NCBI GenBank assembly: GCA_026989275.1
Contig: JALSJQ010000025.1
Span: 1 to 64,000 of the forward strand
DNA length: 64,000 bases
Reading direction: 5' to 3'
Origin: Albidovulum sp.
GTDB lineage: Bacteria; Pseudomonadota; Alphaproteobacteria; Rhodobacterales; Rhodobacteraceae
The notes beneath the pieces are model-generated. The model ran no database searches. It was not told the origin of the DNA and saw only the letters and a program-made list of their open reading frames with translations. The position numbers and the translations under genes are program-made. Each line of letters opens with the position of its first letter. Within the stretch, counting starts at the first letter, position 1. Positions 17,629-28,282 of the stretch are shown here, in pieces.

Positions 17629-18846
17629 TCACCCCCGCAGCAGCGCCATCAGGTTGACGGCGGGGTCGGCGATCGCCGCCGGGTCGGGGTTGCGGCCCGC
17701 CTCGAGCAGCCGCTTGCCGACCATGTAGGCCCTCGGGTCGTTGATGGCATCGACGGCAAGCAGCTCGCCGCCCCGGAAATACCAGTGCGAACGCCCCGCC
17801 TCGCTCTCGCGCACGACGATGCGGTCATGGCCGTGGCCGAGTCCGGCGATCTGGAGCTTCACCTCGGCCTGGTCGGACCAGAACCACGGCACGGGATCGT
17901 AGGGTGCGCCGTTGCCGAGCATGTCGCGCGCCACCGCCTCGGCCTGGTCGATGGCGTTCTGCACGCTCTCGAGGCGGATCCGTCGCCCGCGCCAGGGAAA
18001 GACGGTGCAGTCGCCCGCGGCCCAGATGCGCGGTGCGGATGTGCGGCCGCATTCATCGACGAGGATGCCCCGGTCGACCGCAAGCCCCGCCGTTTCCGCA
18101 AGGCCGGTTTCGGGATCGACCCCGATGCCGACGAGCACGAGATCCGCATCGACGGTCCTGCCGTCCGCCAGCGTCACGCGACCGACCCGCTCCCGCCCGG
18201 AGATCCCGGTGATCCCGGCGTCGGTAATGATGGTGACGCCGCGACCGCGATGAAAGGCAGTGAACCATTCGGCGGTTTCGGCACAGGCGACACGGGCGAG
18301 GATGCGCGGCGCCGCTTCGATCAGCGTCACCTCGAGCCCCCGATCACGGGCGACGGCAGCCGCCTCGAGCCCGATATAGCCGCCGCCGACGATGACGAGG
18401 CGCCGCCCGGCCGTCATTTCGGGGCCGAGGGCGTCGGCATCGGCCAGCGTCCGCAGGACATGCACCCCGGCGGGGGGGCGCCCTGCCTCGAAGAGGGCGC
18501 CGGGCAGCATGCGGGGACGGGCGCCGGTGACGAGAGCGAGCTTGTCGAAGGCCAGAGTCTCGCCGCTCTCGAGCGTCACCTCGCACCTCTCGGCATCGAG
18601 CCGCACCGCCTTCGTGCCGAGACACAGGGAGATGTCCTGTTCCTCGTAGAAGCTTCCGGGGCGCAGGAAGAGCCGCTCCTGTGGCCATTCTCCGAGAAGG
18701 TATTTCTTGGAGAGCGGCGGGCGTTGATAGGGCGGCACGCCCTCGGCGCCGATGAGGGTGATGGCGCCGGCGAAGCCGTCTTCGCGCAACCTGGCCGCAA
18801 GGGCCGCCGCCGCCTGTCCGCCGCCGATGATGCCGATCCGTTCCAT
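17629..18846 (-). CDS. FAD-dependent ferredoxin reductase-like oxidoreductase
   Basis: A 405-residue pyridine-nucleotide disulfide oxidoreductase-fold flavoprotein. The FAD-binding GIIGGGQAAAALAARLRE is at the N-terminus, PPYQRPPLSKKYL is the family hallmark, VIVGGGYIGLEAA near 148 binds NAD(P)H, and IWAAGDCTVFPW binds the flavin a second time. A C-terminal reductase domain follows. It resembles the reductase components that feed electrons to ferredoxins for Rieske oxygenases or P450s, but none of these is nearby, so the partner is unknown. Confidence 0.88.
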   Translation of the reverse strand: MERIGIIGGGQAAAALAARLREDGFAGAITLIGAEGVPPYQRPPLSKKYLLGEWPQERLFLRPGSFYEEQDISLCLGTKAVRLDAERCEVTLESGETLAFDKLALVTGARPRMLPGALFEAGRPPAGVHVLRTLADADALGPEMTAGRRLVIVGGGYIGLEAAAVARDRGLEVTLIEAAPRILARVACAETAEWFTAFHRGRGVTIITDAGITGISGRERVGRVTLADGRTVDADLVLVGIGVDPETGLAETAGLAVDRGILVDECGRTSAPRIWAAGDCTVFPWRGRRIRLESVQNAIDQAEAVARDMLGNGAPYDPVPWFWSDQAEVKLQIAGLGHGHDRIVVRESEAGRSHWYFRGGELLAVDAINDPRAYMVGKRLLEAGRNPDPAAIADPAVNLMALLRG

Positions 18847-18907
18847 GCCCCGCCCTCCGATCGCCGCTCCGTCCGCCGTCCTCTTCTGCCCGATGGAAGG
18901 GCAGGTC

Positions 18908-19441
18908 TCAAGCGCCCTTGCCGTCATCCGTTCGCCAGGGACGGGGCGGCAGATCGTAGGGCAGATAGAGCGGATGGCGGGGGTGGCCGTTTCGCGTCAG
19001 CCCCAGATGGTGCAGGCGAATGCCCGCTTCGCGCAGCATCCGGGCCACCGCCGGGCCGCGTCCGCGATGGGCGCCATGCACGCCCCAGGCGCACAGCACG
19101 AGATCGGCCGCGCGCGCGGCCTCGACGAGCACGGCATCGTTCATCGGGCCGACCGGATCGGCAACCCGCTTCAGCCGGGCGGGTGCGGTTTCGCGCCAGG
19201 CGAAGATGTTGCAGACGACGAAGCCGCCGAAGCCCAGCCGCTCCGCCCGCCGCGCGCAGCGGGCGACGGTCGGGTCGTCGCCGGCCTCGGTGGCGGTCGA
19301 GGGGTTGAGCATGATGTAGAGAAGCGTGCCGCGCCCGCCCCGCCGGTGCCGCTCGAGGCGGTAACGGTAGTTCATGCAGGGGGAATAGAGCGCGCGGCTG
19401 CGGATTCCGTCCGCTTCATGGGTCCGCAACACGAGCGACAT
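18908..19441 (-). CDS. DUF1643 domain protein
   Basis: A 177-residue protein matching the DUF1643 pattern: YIMLNPSTATEAGDDPTVAR, RLGFGGFVVCNIFAWRET, LKRVADPVGPMND, LCAWGVHG and GLTRNGHPRHPLYLPYD. The family has no established biochemical role. It sits 13 bases from the truB stop and reads in the same direction. Confidence 0.85.
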   Translation of the reverse strand: MSLVLRTHEADGIRSRALYSPCMNYRYRLERHRRGGRGTLLYIMLNPSTATEAGDDPTVARCARRAERLGFGGFVVCNIFAWRETAPARLKRVADPVGPMNDAVLVEAARAADLVLCAWGVHGAHRGRGPAVARMLREAGIRLHHLGLTRNGHPRHPLYLPYDLPPRPWRTDDGKGA

Positions 19442-19453
19442 GCCCGCCGGACC

Positions 19454-20377
19454 TCAGTTGCGGATGATGCGCTGGGGAAAGACCCGCGTCGGGTGAATCT
19501 CGCCGCTCCTGTAGGTGCCGATGGCCACCGCCTCGCCGCCGAGAGAGGCCCAGGCCTCCTCGCCGTATTCGGCCTCCGTGGCGATGACGGGGGCGGGGTT
19601 GCCGTGCCGCAGCTTCGCCGCCGCTTCGGGCGTCACCCGCGCCTCGGGAAGCTCGCCGAGCCCCGCCTCGAGCGGCAGCAGAAGATCGTCGATCTCCGGT
19701 GTGCCGGCCCGGGCCTCCACCTCGGCGAGCGGTACCATGTCGGCTTCGTCGAAGGGCCCGGCCCAGATGCGCCGCAACGCCGAGACATGGCCGAGACAGC
19801 CGAGCTTCTCGCCAAGGTCGCGGGCGACGGCGCGCACATAGCCCCCCTTGCCACAGATCATCTCGAGTTCGACATGGTCCGCGTCGGGCCGGCCGATCAT
19901 CTCGAGCGATTCGACGTAGAGCGGCCGCGCCTCGAGGGCGACATCCTCGCCGGCCCGGGCCCGCTTGTAGGCCCTTTCGCCGTCGATCTTCACGGCCGAG
20001 AATGCCGGGGGCACCTGCATGATCTCGCCGACGAATTCGGGCAGCGCAGCGCGGATCTCCTCGTCGGACGGCCGCAGGTCCGAAGTGGCGATCACCTCGC
20101 CCTCGGCGTCGTCGGTATTGGTCGCCGCACCGAGCCGCACCGTGAAACGGTAGGCCTTGAGGGCATCGGTGACATAGGGCACGGTCTTCGTGGCTTCGCC
20201 GAAGGCGATGGCGAGAAGCCCGGTGGCCAGCGGGTCGAGCGTGCCGGCATGGCCGGCCTTGCGGACGTCGAAGGCCCGCTTGACGGCATTGACCACGGCG
20301 GTCGAGGTCATGCCCTCGGGCTTGTCGATGATCAGCCAGCCGCTGACATTGCGACCCGTCTTGCGCCTTCTACCCAT
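19454..20377 (-). CDS. truB: tRNA pseudouridine(55) synthase TruB
   Basis: A 307-residue pseudouridine synthase that converts U55 in the T loop of tRNAs. The catalytic aspartate is Asp48 in [13 protein letters not shown], and the N-terminal [18 protein letters not shown] and central [19 protein letters not shown] are hallmarks. The start at 20377 has GGAG seven bases upstream. The rbfA-truB order on one strand is the common proteobacterial arrangement. Confidence 0.93.
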   Translation of the reverse strand: MGRRRKTGRNVSGWLIIDKPEGMTSTAVVNAVKRAFDVRKAGHAGTLDPLATGLLAIAFGEATKTVPYVTDALKAYRFTVRLGAATNTDDAEGEVIATSDLRPSDEEIRAALPEFVGEIMQVPPAFSAVKIDGERAYKRARAGEDVALEARPLYVESLEMIGRPDADHVELEMICGKGGYVRAVARDLGEKLGCLGHVSALRRIWAGPFDEADMVPLAEVEARAGTPEIDDLLLPLEAGLGELPEARVTPEAAAKLRHGNPAPVIATEAEYGEEAWASLGGEAVAIGTYRSGEIHPTRVFPQRIIRN

Positions 20378-20530
20378 CGTTCTCCGCCTGCCATTGTCGG
20401 AAACATCCATCGGCCGGGGCCGTGATCGGGGGGCGATAGACCGGATGAAGCGCCAGATCAAGCGCGGATGTCCTTCCGGCCCGCGGCCTCGTGCCGGCGG
20501 CCGCAGCCGCGCTGCACACGCGGCCGCCGC

Positions 20531-20986
20531 TCAGCCCTCCCCGCATTCTCTGCCCTCGGCACCGCCATGCCCTCCTTCCGCTCCCTCTTCCGGGGTGTCC
20601 GTCCCGACATCGCGTCGGAGCTTCTCGTCGGCAAAGAGGGTGCGGGCATGGTCAAGATGGTCGAACACCGGGTCGGGCCGGAAGCGGAAATCGGGCGGAT
20701 ATTTCACCCGCAGATCCTTTGCGACGAGCCGGCGGATCGCGGGCCGGTTGCGGGCAAGGGCCTCGATGGCGCTTTCGACCCCTTCTCCGCCCAGAGGCTG
20801 CACATAGGCGGTGGCGATGCGCAGATCGGGCGACATCTTCACCCCGCCTACCGTGATCGACATGGCGTTGAGTTCCGGGTCGTGCACCTCGCCGCGCATC
20901 AGGATTTCGGCGAGGCGGCGGCGCACCAGTTCGCCCATTCTCAGCTGTCGGGTCGAGGGCCCCTTGTCACGGGAACGTTTCTTCAT
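20531..20986 (-). CDS. rbfA: Ribosome-binding factor A
   Basis: A 151-residue 30S maturation factor with a KH-like fold. Recognisable stretches are [40 protein letters not shown], and [22 protein letters not shown]. The C-terminus has a Gly/Glu-rich disordered tail of about 25 residues. It diverges from dapB and is followed by truB after 153 bases. Confidence 0.93.
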   Translation of the reverse strand: MKKRSRDKGPSTRQLRMGELVRRRLAEILMRGEVHDPELNAMSITVGGVKMSPDLRIATAYVQPLGGEGVESAIEALARNRPAIRRLVAKDLRVKYPPDFRFRPDPVFDHLDHARTLFADEKLRRDVGTDTPEEGAEGGHGGAEGRECGEG

Positions 20987-21122
20987 CCGTCCTGTCCTTT
21001 CGCCTGCGCTCCACATAGGGGCGGGGGCGGGCCCGTGCAAGCGCGACCTTTCGCGCAGGCTGGCGAGGCGCTATGAGAGCGCAGATCGCGCGACCACGGA
21101 CAGGGCGCGAAGGGAGGACGCC

Positions 21123-21944
21123 ATGAACCAGGAGAAGATGCCGATCGCCGTCATGGGGGCTTCGGGCCGCATGGGGCGGATGCTGATCGAGGTGGTGGAC
21201 GAAAGCGACAGGGCCGAACTCGTCGGCGCGACCGAGCGACCGGGCCATCCCTGGGTGGGGAAGGATCTCGGAGAATGCCTCGGCGGCGCGCCGCGCGGGC
21301 TCGTCGTCACCGACGATCCGCTCGAGGCCATCGCGCCGGCCCGCGGCGTGCTCGACTTCACCGCCCCGGCCGCGACGCTGGCCCATGCGGAGATTGCGGC
21401 GCAGGCACGGGCGGTTCATGTCATCGGCACGACGGGGTTTGCCACCGAGGACCTGGAGAAGATCGCCGCCGCGGCGCGCCATGCCACCATCATCCGCGCC
21501 GGCAACATGAGCCTCGGGGTCAACCTCCTGACGGTGCTGGTCGAGCAGGTGGCGCGGGCGCTCGACGCCGATTTCGACATCGAGATCGTCGAGGCCCATC
21601 ACCGGCACAAGGTCGATGCACCCTCGGGCACGGCGCTGATGCTGGGGGAGGCGGCCGCCTCGGGGCGCGGGGTCGATCTCGAGCAGGTGGCCGACCGGGC
21701 CCGCGACGGCATCACCGGGCCGCGCGAGCGCGGGCATATCGGCTTTGCGGTCATCCGTGGCGGCGACATCGTCGGCGAGCACGAGGTGCTCTTTGCCGGC
21801 GAGGGCGAACGGATCTCGCTCAGGCACATCGCCACCGACCGGCGCATCTTCGCCCGTGGCGCGCTCAAGGCAGCGCTCTGGGGGCGCGACAAGGGGCCGG
21901 GGGAATTCACCATGCGCGACGTGCTCGGGCTGGGCGGCACGTGA
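21123..21944 (+). CDS. dapB: 4-hydroxy-tetrahydrodipicolinate reductase
   Basis: A 273-residue enzyme of lysine and diaminopimelate synthesis; it reduces hydroxytetrahydrodipicolinate with NAD(P)H. The nucleotide-binding GASGRMGRM is at 12-20 and the substrate-binding [15 protein letters not shown] starts at 157. The start is preceded by GGGAGGACGCC. Length is standard. It diverges from rbfA across 136 bases. Confidence 0.95.
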   Translation: MNQEKMPIAVMGASGRMGRMLIEVVDESDRAELVGATERPGHPWVGKDLGECLGGAPRGLVVTDDPLEAIAPARGVLDFTAPAATLAHAEIAAQARAVHVIGTTGFATEDLEKIAAAARHATIIRAGNMSLGVNLLTVLVEQVARALDADFDIEIVEAHHRHKVDAPSGTALMLGEAAASGRGVDLEQVADRARDGITGPRERGHIGFAVIRGGDIVGEHEVLFAGEGERISLRHIATDRRIFARGALKAALWGRDKGPGEFTMRDVLGLGGT

Positions 21945-21986
21945 GGCCCGCCGCCCTTCGGCGAACCACATCGGAAATCGGCGAGA

Positions 21987-22220
21987 TCAGAAATCGGAAA
22001 TGATGCCGTTCTTCTCCCAGTCGCCGTAACGGGTGGGCTCGGGGCCGTCGCGGCCGCCGAGCTCCTTCGGCATCTGCCGGGCTTTTGCATGCCGTCGCCG
22101 CTCCTCGGCTTCGGCCAGCGCCCGGCGTGCCGCTGGCGGCAGGGGGCGGACACCGTGCCTTGGCCCGGCGGTTGCAGGCGGATCGGTGGCGGAAGATTCG
22201 GGCCGCGATGTCTCGGCCAT
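21987..22220 (-). CDS. DUF1674 / SDHAF4-family succinate dehydrogenase assembly factor
   Basis: A 77-residue protein ending in the family signature KELGGRDGPEPTRYGDWEKN, then GIISDF. SDHAF4 homologues bind the flavinylated SdhA subunit and protect it during assembly of complex II. The N-terminal half is a low-complexity Pro/Ala/Arg linker. The start at 22220 has AAGGAG eight bases upstream. It diverges from rsmB and converges on dapB. Confidence 0.85.
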   Translation of the reverse strand: MAETSRPESSATDPPATAGPRHGVRPLPPAARRALAEAEERRRHAKARQMPKELGGRDGPEPTRYGDWEKNGIISDF

Positions 22221-22312
22221 GGCGGGCTCCTTCTGGCATTTCCCCGGCGCGGTGCCCATGTTAGCGCCGAAACCGCGGAAAGCGCAACGGCAGGCGCGAT
22301 CGGAGGCGGCGA

Positions 22313-23599
22313 ATGAATGCGGCAGACGGAATGCGGACACGGCAGCGCGCGGCGCGGCTGATCGACCGGGCGGTGATCGAGGGATTGCCTCTCGAGGAAG
22401 GGGCCGCGGCGCTTGCCGGTCTTGCGCCCTCCGAGCGGGCCGAGGCGCTGCGCCTTGCCCGCAGCACCCTGCGGCATCTGGGTCGGGCCGATGCGGTGCT
22501 CGACGAGATGCTGCGCAAGAAGCCGCCCGCCCCCGTCAGGAACCTGCTTCGCCTCGGCACGACCGAGATCCTGGCCGAAGGCGGCGCGCCCCACGGCGTC
22601 TGCAATGCCATGGTCGGGATCGCCCGGAGCGGCGGCCGACGGACGGCACCCTATGCGGAGCTGGTCAACGCCGTCATGCGGAAGGTGCCCGCAGCGCGGC
22701 CGACATGGGAGAAGGCGGGGCCGACGCGGTTGCCCCCCTGGCTGTCGGGGAAGGTACGCAAGGCCTTCGGGCGCGCCGCCGTCCGCCGCATCGAGGCCGC
22801 CCATGAGCGGGGGGCGCCGATCGACATCACCCCCCATCCGCACGAGGACGCATCGGCGCTCGCGGAAACCCTCGGGGGCGAGTTGCTGCCGACCGGATCG
22901 ATCCGGCTTCGGCGAAAGGGCCGCATCACCGCTCTGCCGGGCCACGATGCGGGGCGTTGGTGGGTGCAGGACGCGGCCGCCGCCCTTCCGGCGCGGCTCG
23001 GCGGGGAGGTCGCCGGCCGGCGGGTGCTCGATCTGTGCGCCGCTCCCGGGGGCAAGACCATGCAGCTGGCCGCGGCCGGGGCCGATGTCACGGCGGTGGA
23101 CATCTCCGCGCGGCGGCTCGAGCGACTGGCCGAAAATCTCGCCCGCATCGGCTCAAGGGCCGAGATCGTCGCGACCGATGCGCTCGACTTCACGACCGAA
23201 ACCCCCTTCGACATGGTCCTGCTCGACGCGCCCTGCACCGCGACCGGCACCATCCGCCGCCACCCGGAACTGCCCTTCGTGCGCCGGGAGGCGGATGTGG
23301 CACCGCTCGTCGATCTGCAACGCCGCCTTGGCCGCCATGCCGCTTCGCTGGTGGCCCCGGGGGGGCGGCTCGTGCTCGCCACCTGCTCGCTTCTGCCGGA
23401 GGAGGGCGAAGCATGGGCCGAAGCCTTCGGCGCCGAATTCCCCGACTGGCGACCCGTTCCCCTCGACATGCCGGCCCTCGGTCTCGACCCCGCCTGGTCG
23501 CCCGCCGAGGGGCAGATCCGCCTGCGGCCCGACTACTGGCCCGAGCGCGGCGGCATGGACGGTTTCTTCGTCGCCGTCTTCGAGAAGCCTGCTTCCTGA
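22313..23599 (+). CDS. rsmB: RsmB-type 16S rRNA cytosine C5-methyltransferase
   Basis: A 428-residue protein with an N-terminal NusB-like RNA-binding domain and a C-terminal RsmB/NOP2 methyltransferase domain. The SAM motif LDLCAAPGGKTMQLAAAG begins near 239; DAPCTATGT and LATCSLLPEEGE carry the two conserved cysteines, the latter (Cys358) being the expected nucleophile. The start has GGAGGCGGCGA upstream. It is followed by heparinase and purH on the same strand. Confidence 0.92.
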   Translation: MNAADGMRTRQRAARLIDRAVIEGLPLEEGAAALAGLAPSERAEALRLARSTLRHLGRADAVLDEMLRKKPPAPVRNLLRLGTTEILAEGGAPHGVCNAMVGIARSGGRRTAPYAELVNAVMRKVPAARPTWEKAGPTRLPPWLSGKVRKAFGRAAVRRIEAAHERGAPIDITPHPHEDASALAETLGGELLPTGSIRLRRKGRITALPGHDAGRWWVQDAAAALPARLGGEVAGRRVLDLCAAPGGKTMQLAAAGADVTAVDISARRLERLAENLARIGSRAEIVATDALDFTTETPFDMVLLDAPCTATGTIRRHPELPFVRREADVAPLVDLQRRLGRHAASLVAPGGRLVLATCSLLPEEGEAWAEAFGAEFPDWRPVPLDMPALGLDPAWSPAEGQIRLRPDYWPERGGMDGFFVAVFEKPAS

Positions 23600-23691
23600 G
23601 CCGCGCCTTCCGTGGCGGCGGCCGAGGCGGTGACAGGGCTGCGCCGATCGGCTAGGGTGGCGGCAACGAGAACGACGGTGGCGAGGCAGGC

Positions 23692-25467
23692 ATGAGCGAC
23701 ATGGGCGGGGCGACGCCCGCTTCCTTCTTCCGCCGGCTCGGCCGGATGAAGGCGGATGCGGGCGACAGGCTGGCCGCGCGGCTGACCGCCTTCGGGCCGC
23801 CGGCGCGGGCCTTCGTTACCATGCCCGAACCTTTCACGCCGGGTTCGCTCGCGCGCGGGCGTCAACTCCTCGCGGGCAATTTCCGCCGGGGAGGCACACT
23901 GGTCGCCGCCCCCGACATGTCGCCCTGGGAGATCACCGAGGCGCCCCCGTCCTTCCTTGCCGAGCTGCACGGCCTAGCCTGGCTGGACGATCTCGCGGCC
24001 CTCGGCACCGCCGAGGCGCGGCGCACGATGCGGGCATGGAGCTTCGAGTGGATCGCCCGCTTCGGCCGCGGCTCCGGGCCGGGCTGGCAGCCGGCTCTGG
24101 CCGGGCGGCGGATCACGCGCTGGATCAGCCATGCGATCGTGCTGCTGCACGGGGTCGAGCGTGCCCGCTCCGCCGCCTTCTTCGCCGCGCTGGGTCATCA
24201 TGCGCGCTTTCTGGCCCGAAGATGGAAGACGGCGCCGGCAGGGCTGCCCCGCATCGAGGCCTTGAGCGGCCTTCTCCAGGCGGCCCTGGCCCTCGAGGGG
24301 ATGGAACGCTTCGCCCGGCCGGCCCTTGCCGGGCTCGTGCGCGAGGCACGGAGCATCACCCGCCGGCACGGCGTGCCGAGCCGCAACCCGGAGGAGCTGC
24401 TCGAGGTGTTCTTCCGTTTCATCTGGGGTGGCCGGGCACTCGCGGCCGCCGACCGACCGGTGCCTCCCGAGCTGAGCGAGGCGGTGGACGAGATCGCCCG
24501 GATCCTGCGGGGCCTGCGCCATCGTGACGGCTCCCTGCCGGCATTTCACGGCGGCGGACCGGCGAAGGGAAGGCTCGATCAGGCCCTCGTGGCCTCGGGC
24601 AGTCGCGCCATGCCGGGGCAGGCTGTGCTCATGGGGTATGCCCATGTTCATGCCGGAAAGCTCTCGCTCGTGATGGATGCGGGCCCGCCCCCACACGGTC
24701 CCCGGGGCGCCGCCAGCGCCCTTGCCTTCGAGCTGGTGCACGGGTTCGACCCGATCATTCTCAATGCGGGTCCGGGGCATCTCTTCGGCCCCGAGGCGGA
24801 TGCCCGGTCCCGATCGACCGCCGCCCATTCCACGGTCGAGATCGGCGGGCGCTCCTGGGGGCGGTTCGTCACGCGGCCGGGGCGCGGCGGTGGTCGCACG
24901 AGCGTGTTCGACCCCGGCCCCATGACCGCCCGGCTCAGCCAGATGGTCACGGCCGGGGGCGTCCGCCTTCTCGCGGTGCATGACGGCTACCGCGCCACCA
25001 CCGGGCTCACGCACATGCGCCGGCTCGATATCGCAGCCGACGGCAGCGCCCTTGCCGGCGAGGACACGGTGGCGGCCGTTTCCGAGGAAGACCGCATCCG
25101 GCTCGAGGAGGCGCTGGCCGAAGCGCCGGGGGCGGCCGTTCCCTGCCGGGCGCTGTTCCATCTCGCCCCCGGCATCCGCGCCGAGGTGGACATGGCCGGC
25201 GCCGCCGTATCGCTGCTCCTGCCCGATGGCGGGCTGTGGCTTCTGCGGCCCGATCCGGCGGTGCGCGTGCGGCTTCTCAAGGGGGTTCATTACGTCCCCG
25301 AGCGGCTGCATCCGCGCGAACGGCTCGCGATCGAGCTGCGCTGGGACGTGATCGACCATGCATCGCAGATCGCTTGGCGTTTCGAGCGGATCGAGGAAGG
25401 CCGCCATGCCCGCCGCGGCATCGACGCCCTTGCCGCCGCCCCGCAAAAGCCGCAAAGAGGGTCCTGA
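23692..25467 (+). CDS. Heparinase II/III family protein
   Basis: A 591-residue protein with the heparinase II/III alpha-toroid plus C-terminal beta domain. The characteristic stretch [16 protein letters not shown] and the preceding [16 protein letters not shown] mark the catalytic side of the C-terminal domain. Family enzymes are polysaccharide lyases or related hydrolases, but the copy between rsmB and purH is conserved in many alphaproteobacteria without a known substrate. No clear signal peptide is visible, so the protein may act in the cytoplasm. Confidence 0.88.
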   Translation: MSDMGGATPASFFRRLGRMKADAGDRLAARLTAFGPPARAFVTMPEPFTPGSLARGRQLLAGNFRRGGTLVAAPDMSPWEITEAPPSFLAELHGLAWLDDLAALGTAEARRTMRAWSFEWIARFGRGSGPGWQPALAGRRITRWISHAIVLLHGVERARSAAFFAALGHHARFLARRWKTAPAGLPRIEALSGLLQAALALEGMERFARPALAGLVREARSITRRHGVPSRNPEELLEVFFRFIWGGRALAAADRPVPPELSEAVDEIARILRGLRHRDGSLPAFHGGGPAKGRLDQALVASGSRAMPGQAVLMGYAHVHAGKLSLVMDAGPPPHGPRGAASALAFELVHGFDPIILNAGPGHLFGPEADARSRSTAAHSTVEIGGRSWGRFVTRPGRGGGRTSVFDPGPMTARLSQMVTAGGVRLLAVHDGYRATTGLTHMRRLDIAADGSALAGEDTVAAVSEEDRIRLEEALAEAPGAAVPCRALFHLAPGIRAEVDMAGAAVSLLLPDGGLWLLRPDPAVRVRLLKGVHYVPERLHPRERLAIELRWDVIDHASQIAWRFERIEEGRHARRGIDALAAAPQKPQRGS

Positions 25468-25532
25468 ACGCGGCCGGCCCGGCGCATGGCCGCGCAGGGT
25501 GGCAAGGGTATCGATCGAATGGACGGAAAGAG

Positions 25533-27125
25533 ATGAGCACGGATCTGGTGAAGCTCCGGCGGGCGCTCCTGTCGGTTTCGGACAAGACGGGGCTGGTGGA
25601 GCTCGGGCGGGCACTGGCCGAACGCGGTGTCGAACTCGTATCGACCGGCGGCACGGCCCGCAGCTTGCGCGAGGCCGGCCTCACGGTGACGGACGTGGCG
25701 GAACTCACGGGGTTCCCCGAAATGATGGACGGGCGCGTCAAGACGCTGCATCCGGCGGTGCATGGCGGCCTTCTCGCCCTGCGCGACGACCCGGCGCATG
25801 TCGCGGCGATGGAGGCGCACGGCATCCGGCCGATCGATCTCCTTGTCGTCAACCTCTATCCGTTCGAGGCGACCGTGGCCCGCGGCGCCGACCCGGCCGA
25901 CTGCATCGAGAACATCGACATCGGCGGGCCGGCGATGATCCGGGCCGGAGCCAAGAACCATGCGCATGTGACGGTGATCGTCGATCCCGAAGACTACGAA
26001 GCCCTTCTCGGGGAGCTTGCGCATCACGACGGGGCGACGTGCGGCGCCTTCCGCCGGCGCATGGCGATGGAGGCCTTCGCCCGCACCGCGGCCTACGATG
26101 CGGCGGTGAGCGGATGGATGGCCGGGATGATCGGCGTCGAGGCGCCCCGGCGCCGGGCGGCGGCCGGCACGCTGCGGCAGAAGCTGCGCTATGGCGAGAA
26201 CCCGCATCAACGGGCGGCCTTCTATGTCGATGGCAACGAGGCGCCGGGGGTGGCCACGGCCCGCCAGCTTCAGGGCAAGGAGCTGAGCTACAACAACATC
26301 AACGACACCGACGCCGCCTTCTCCCTCGTGGCTGAGTTCGCTCCCGAGGAAGGGCCGGCCTGCGTCATCGTCAAGCATGCCAACCCCTGTGGCGTCGCCC
26401 GCGGCGAGAGCCTGCGGGCGGCCTGGCAGAAGGCCTATGATTGCGACCGCGTATCGGCCTTCGGGGGCATTGTCGCCTTCAACCGGCCGCTCGACGGGGA
26501 AACCGCCGAGGAGATCGCCGCGATCTTCACCGAGGTCGTGATCGCTCCCGAGATCCCGGAAGAGGCGCGAAGGGTCTTCGCCCGCAAGAAGAATGTCCGC
26601 CTGCTGGAGACCGGCGGGCTGCCCGATCCGCTGGCTCCGGGCCTTGCCTGGCGGCAGGTGACGGGCGGCTGGCTCGTGCAGGACCGCGACAACGGCACGG
26701 TGCGTGCGAAGGATCTGAAGGTCGTGACCGAGCGTGCGCCCACCGAGAACGAGCTGCGGGACATGCTCTTTGCCTGGAAGGTGGCCAAGCATGTCAAGTC
26801 GAACGCCATCGTCTATGCGAAGGAGCTGGCCACCGTCGGCATCGGGGCGGGGCAGATGAGCCGGGTGGATTCGACCCGCATCGCCGCCCGCAAGGCCCGG
26901 GACATGGCCGAGGCCCTGGGGCTTGCGGAGCCGCCGACCGTGGGTTCGGTGGTCGCCTCCGACGCCTTCTTCCCCTTCCCAGACGGCCTTCTGGCCGCGG
27001 CCGAGGCCGGGGCGACCGCCGTCATCCAGCCCGGCGGCTCGATCCGCGACGAGGACGTCATCCGGGCCGCGAACGAGGCGGGGCTGGCGATGGTCTTCAC
27101 CGGCATGCGCCATTTCCGCCACTGA
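25533..27125 (+). CDS. purH: Bifunctional AICAR formyltransferase / IMP cyclohydrolase
   Basis: A 530-residue enzyme for the last two steps of IMP synthesis. The N-terminal cyclohydrolase domain (residues 1 to about 200) has LISTGGTA-like [15 protein letters not shown] and [15 protein letters not shown]; the C-terminal formyltransferase domain has [29 protein letters not shown] and the catalytic KHANPCGVA. Length is normal. ATG 25533 is preceded by GGAAAGAG. Confidence 0.96.
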   Translation: MSTDLVKLRRALLSVSDKTGLVELGRALAERGVELVSTGGTARSLREAGLTVTDVAELTGFPEMMDGRVKTLHPAVHGGLLALRDDPAHVAAMEAHGIRPIDLLVVNLYPFEATVARGADPADCIENIDIGGPAMIRAGAKNHAHVTVIVDPEDYEALLGELAHHDGATCGAFRRRMAMEAFARTAAYDAAVSGWMAGMIGVEAPRRRAAAGTLRQKLRYGENPHQRAAFYVDGNEAPGVATARQLQGKELSYNNINDTDAAFSLVAEFAPEEGPACVIVKHANPCGVARGESLRAAWQKAYDCDRVSAFGGIVAFNRPLDGETAEEIAAIFTEVVIAPEIPEEARRVFARKKNVRLLETGGLPDPLAPGLAWRQVTGGWLVQDRDNGTVRAKDLKVVTERAPTENELRDMLFAWKVAKHVKSNAIVYAKELATVGIGAGQMSRVDSTRIAARKARDMAEALGLAEPPTVGSVVASDAFFPFPDGLLAAAEAGATAVIQPGGSIRDEDVIRAANEAGLAMVFTGMRHFRH

Positions 27126-27141
27126 ATGCGGAGCCTCTCCG

Positions 27142-27624
27142 ATGCGCCTCGCGCTTTCCGCCGCCCTTCTTGCGCTTCTCGCCGATCAGATGGCCAAGTG
27201 GTGGGTGCTGACGCGCTATGACCTTGCCCATGTCGGCCGGGTGGAAGTGTGGCCGCCCTGGGTCGCCTTCCACATCGGCTGGAACCGGGGGATCAATTTC
27301 GGCCTCTTCGGCACTGGCGGCGCGGCGCAGCGCTGGTTTCTCGTCCTGCTGGCCCTGGCCGTCGGCGTCGGGGTGCTGGTCTGGGCCGCCCGGTCGCTGC
27401 CCCGGGCATTCGACCGGGTGTTCGCCGGCTTCCTGGCCGGCGGGGCCTTCGCCAATGCTCTCGACCGGCTGCAATACGGTGCCGTGCTCGATTTCCTCAA
27501 CGTCTCCTGCTGCGGTTTTCACAATCCCTACGCCTTCAACCCGGCCGATGTGTTCATCTTCCTGGGGGCGGCGGGGCTTGCGCTTTTGGCCGTGACGGGT
27601 GACAAGAAGAAAGGGGCCGCGTAG
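27142..27624 (+). CDS. lspA: Signal peptidase II (lipoprotein signal peptidase)
   Basis: A 160-residue polytopic membrane protease that cleaves prolipoprotein signal peptides. Conserved regions are [19 protein letters not shown], and the two catalytic aspartates, Asp108 in [10 protein letters not shown] and Asp136 in [11 protein letters not shown]. It follows purH by 16 bases and precedes a probable lipoprotein gene. Confidence 0.93.
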   Translation: MRLALSAALLALLADQMAKWWVLTRYDLAHVGRVEVWPPWVAFHIGWNRGINFGLFGTGGAAQRWFLVLLALAVGVGVLVWAARSLPRAFDRVFAGFLAGGAFANALDRLQYGAVLDFLNVSCCGFHNPYAFNPADVFIFLGAAGLALLAVTGDKKKGAA

Positions 27625-27642
27625 GGGCCGGAGGGGCGAGAG

Positions 27643-28173
27643 ATGCGAATGACGAGGTTTGCGTTCATGGCTGCCGGCATGGCCGTGCTCGCGGCATGCT
27701 CGCAGGGAGAGCCGCGGCTGATGAACCTGCGCTCTGCCACCCCCGACGAGTTTGCCGTCCTGCCCTACAGGAAACCCGAGATCCCGCGGAACATCGACAG
27801 GCTTGCCGCCGAGCTGCCACCACCCGAGCCGGGGGGACGCAACCGGGTGGATGTCGTTCCCGAGGAGGATGCCCGGATCGCCCTTGGCGGTCGCCCGGCC
27901 GACCGCAGCCCGGGCCGCATTCCGGCCGCGGATGGAGCGCTCGTGAAGGCCGTGGCGCGTTACGGCATCGACCCCGGCATTCGCGACAGGCTTGCCGCCG
28001 AGGATCTCGAATGGCGCAAGGCCCATCGCGGCCGGCCGCTGGAGCGGCTCTTCGGCGTCAATGTCTATTTCAAGGCCTACGAGCCGATGGCCCTCGATCC
28101 CTGGCAGGAGATCGAGCGTCTGCGCCGTGCCGGCATCTGGACGCCGACCGCTCCCCCGAAGCCCGCGAACTGA
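27643..28173 (+). CDS. DUF3035 lipoprotein
   Basis: A 176-residue protein with a lipoprotein signal (lipobox LAAC, lipidated Cys19). It contains ATPDEFAVLPYRKPEIP, the DUF3035 signature. The family is of unknown function and is typically located between lspA and the M16 peptidase pair, as here. The final 60 residues are helical and charged. Confidence 0.85.
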   Translation: MRMTRFAFMAAGMAVLAACSQGEPRLMNLRSATPDEFAVLPYRKPEIPRNIDRLAAELPPPEPGGRNRVDVVPEEDARIALGGRPADRSPGRIPAADGALVKAVARYGIDPGIRDRLAAEDLEWRKAHRGRPLERLFGVNVYFKAYEPMALDPWQEIERLRRAGIWTPTAPPKPAN

Positions 28174-28282
28174 ACCTGCCCGCCGACGCCCATCAAGATC
28201 GGGTGAGGCGGCCGCCGGGGGGGGTGGCGGCCCGTTCCGCATCCTGCCATCAAGCGGTCAGGGAAGGGCGGTGGAGAGCGAC

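Noticed and set aside
23692-25467. Heparinase-type gene as part of the glycan locus.
   Set aside because: It sits in the conserved rsmB-heparinase-purH order more than 24 kb away, so it belongs to the core chromosome, not to the accessory glycan genes.
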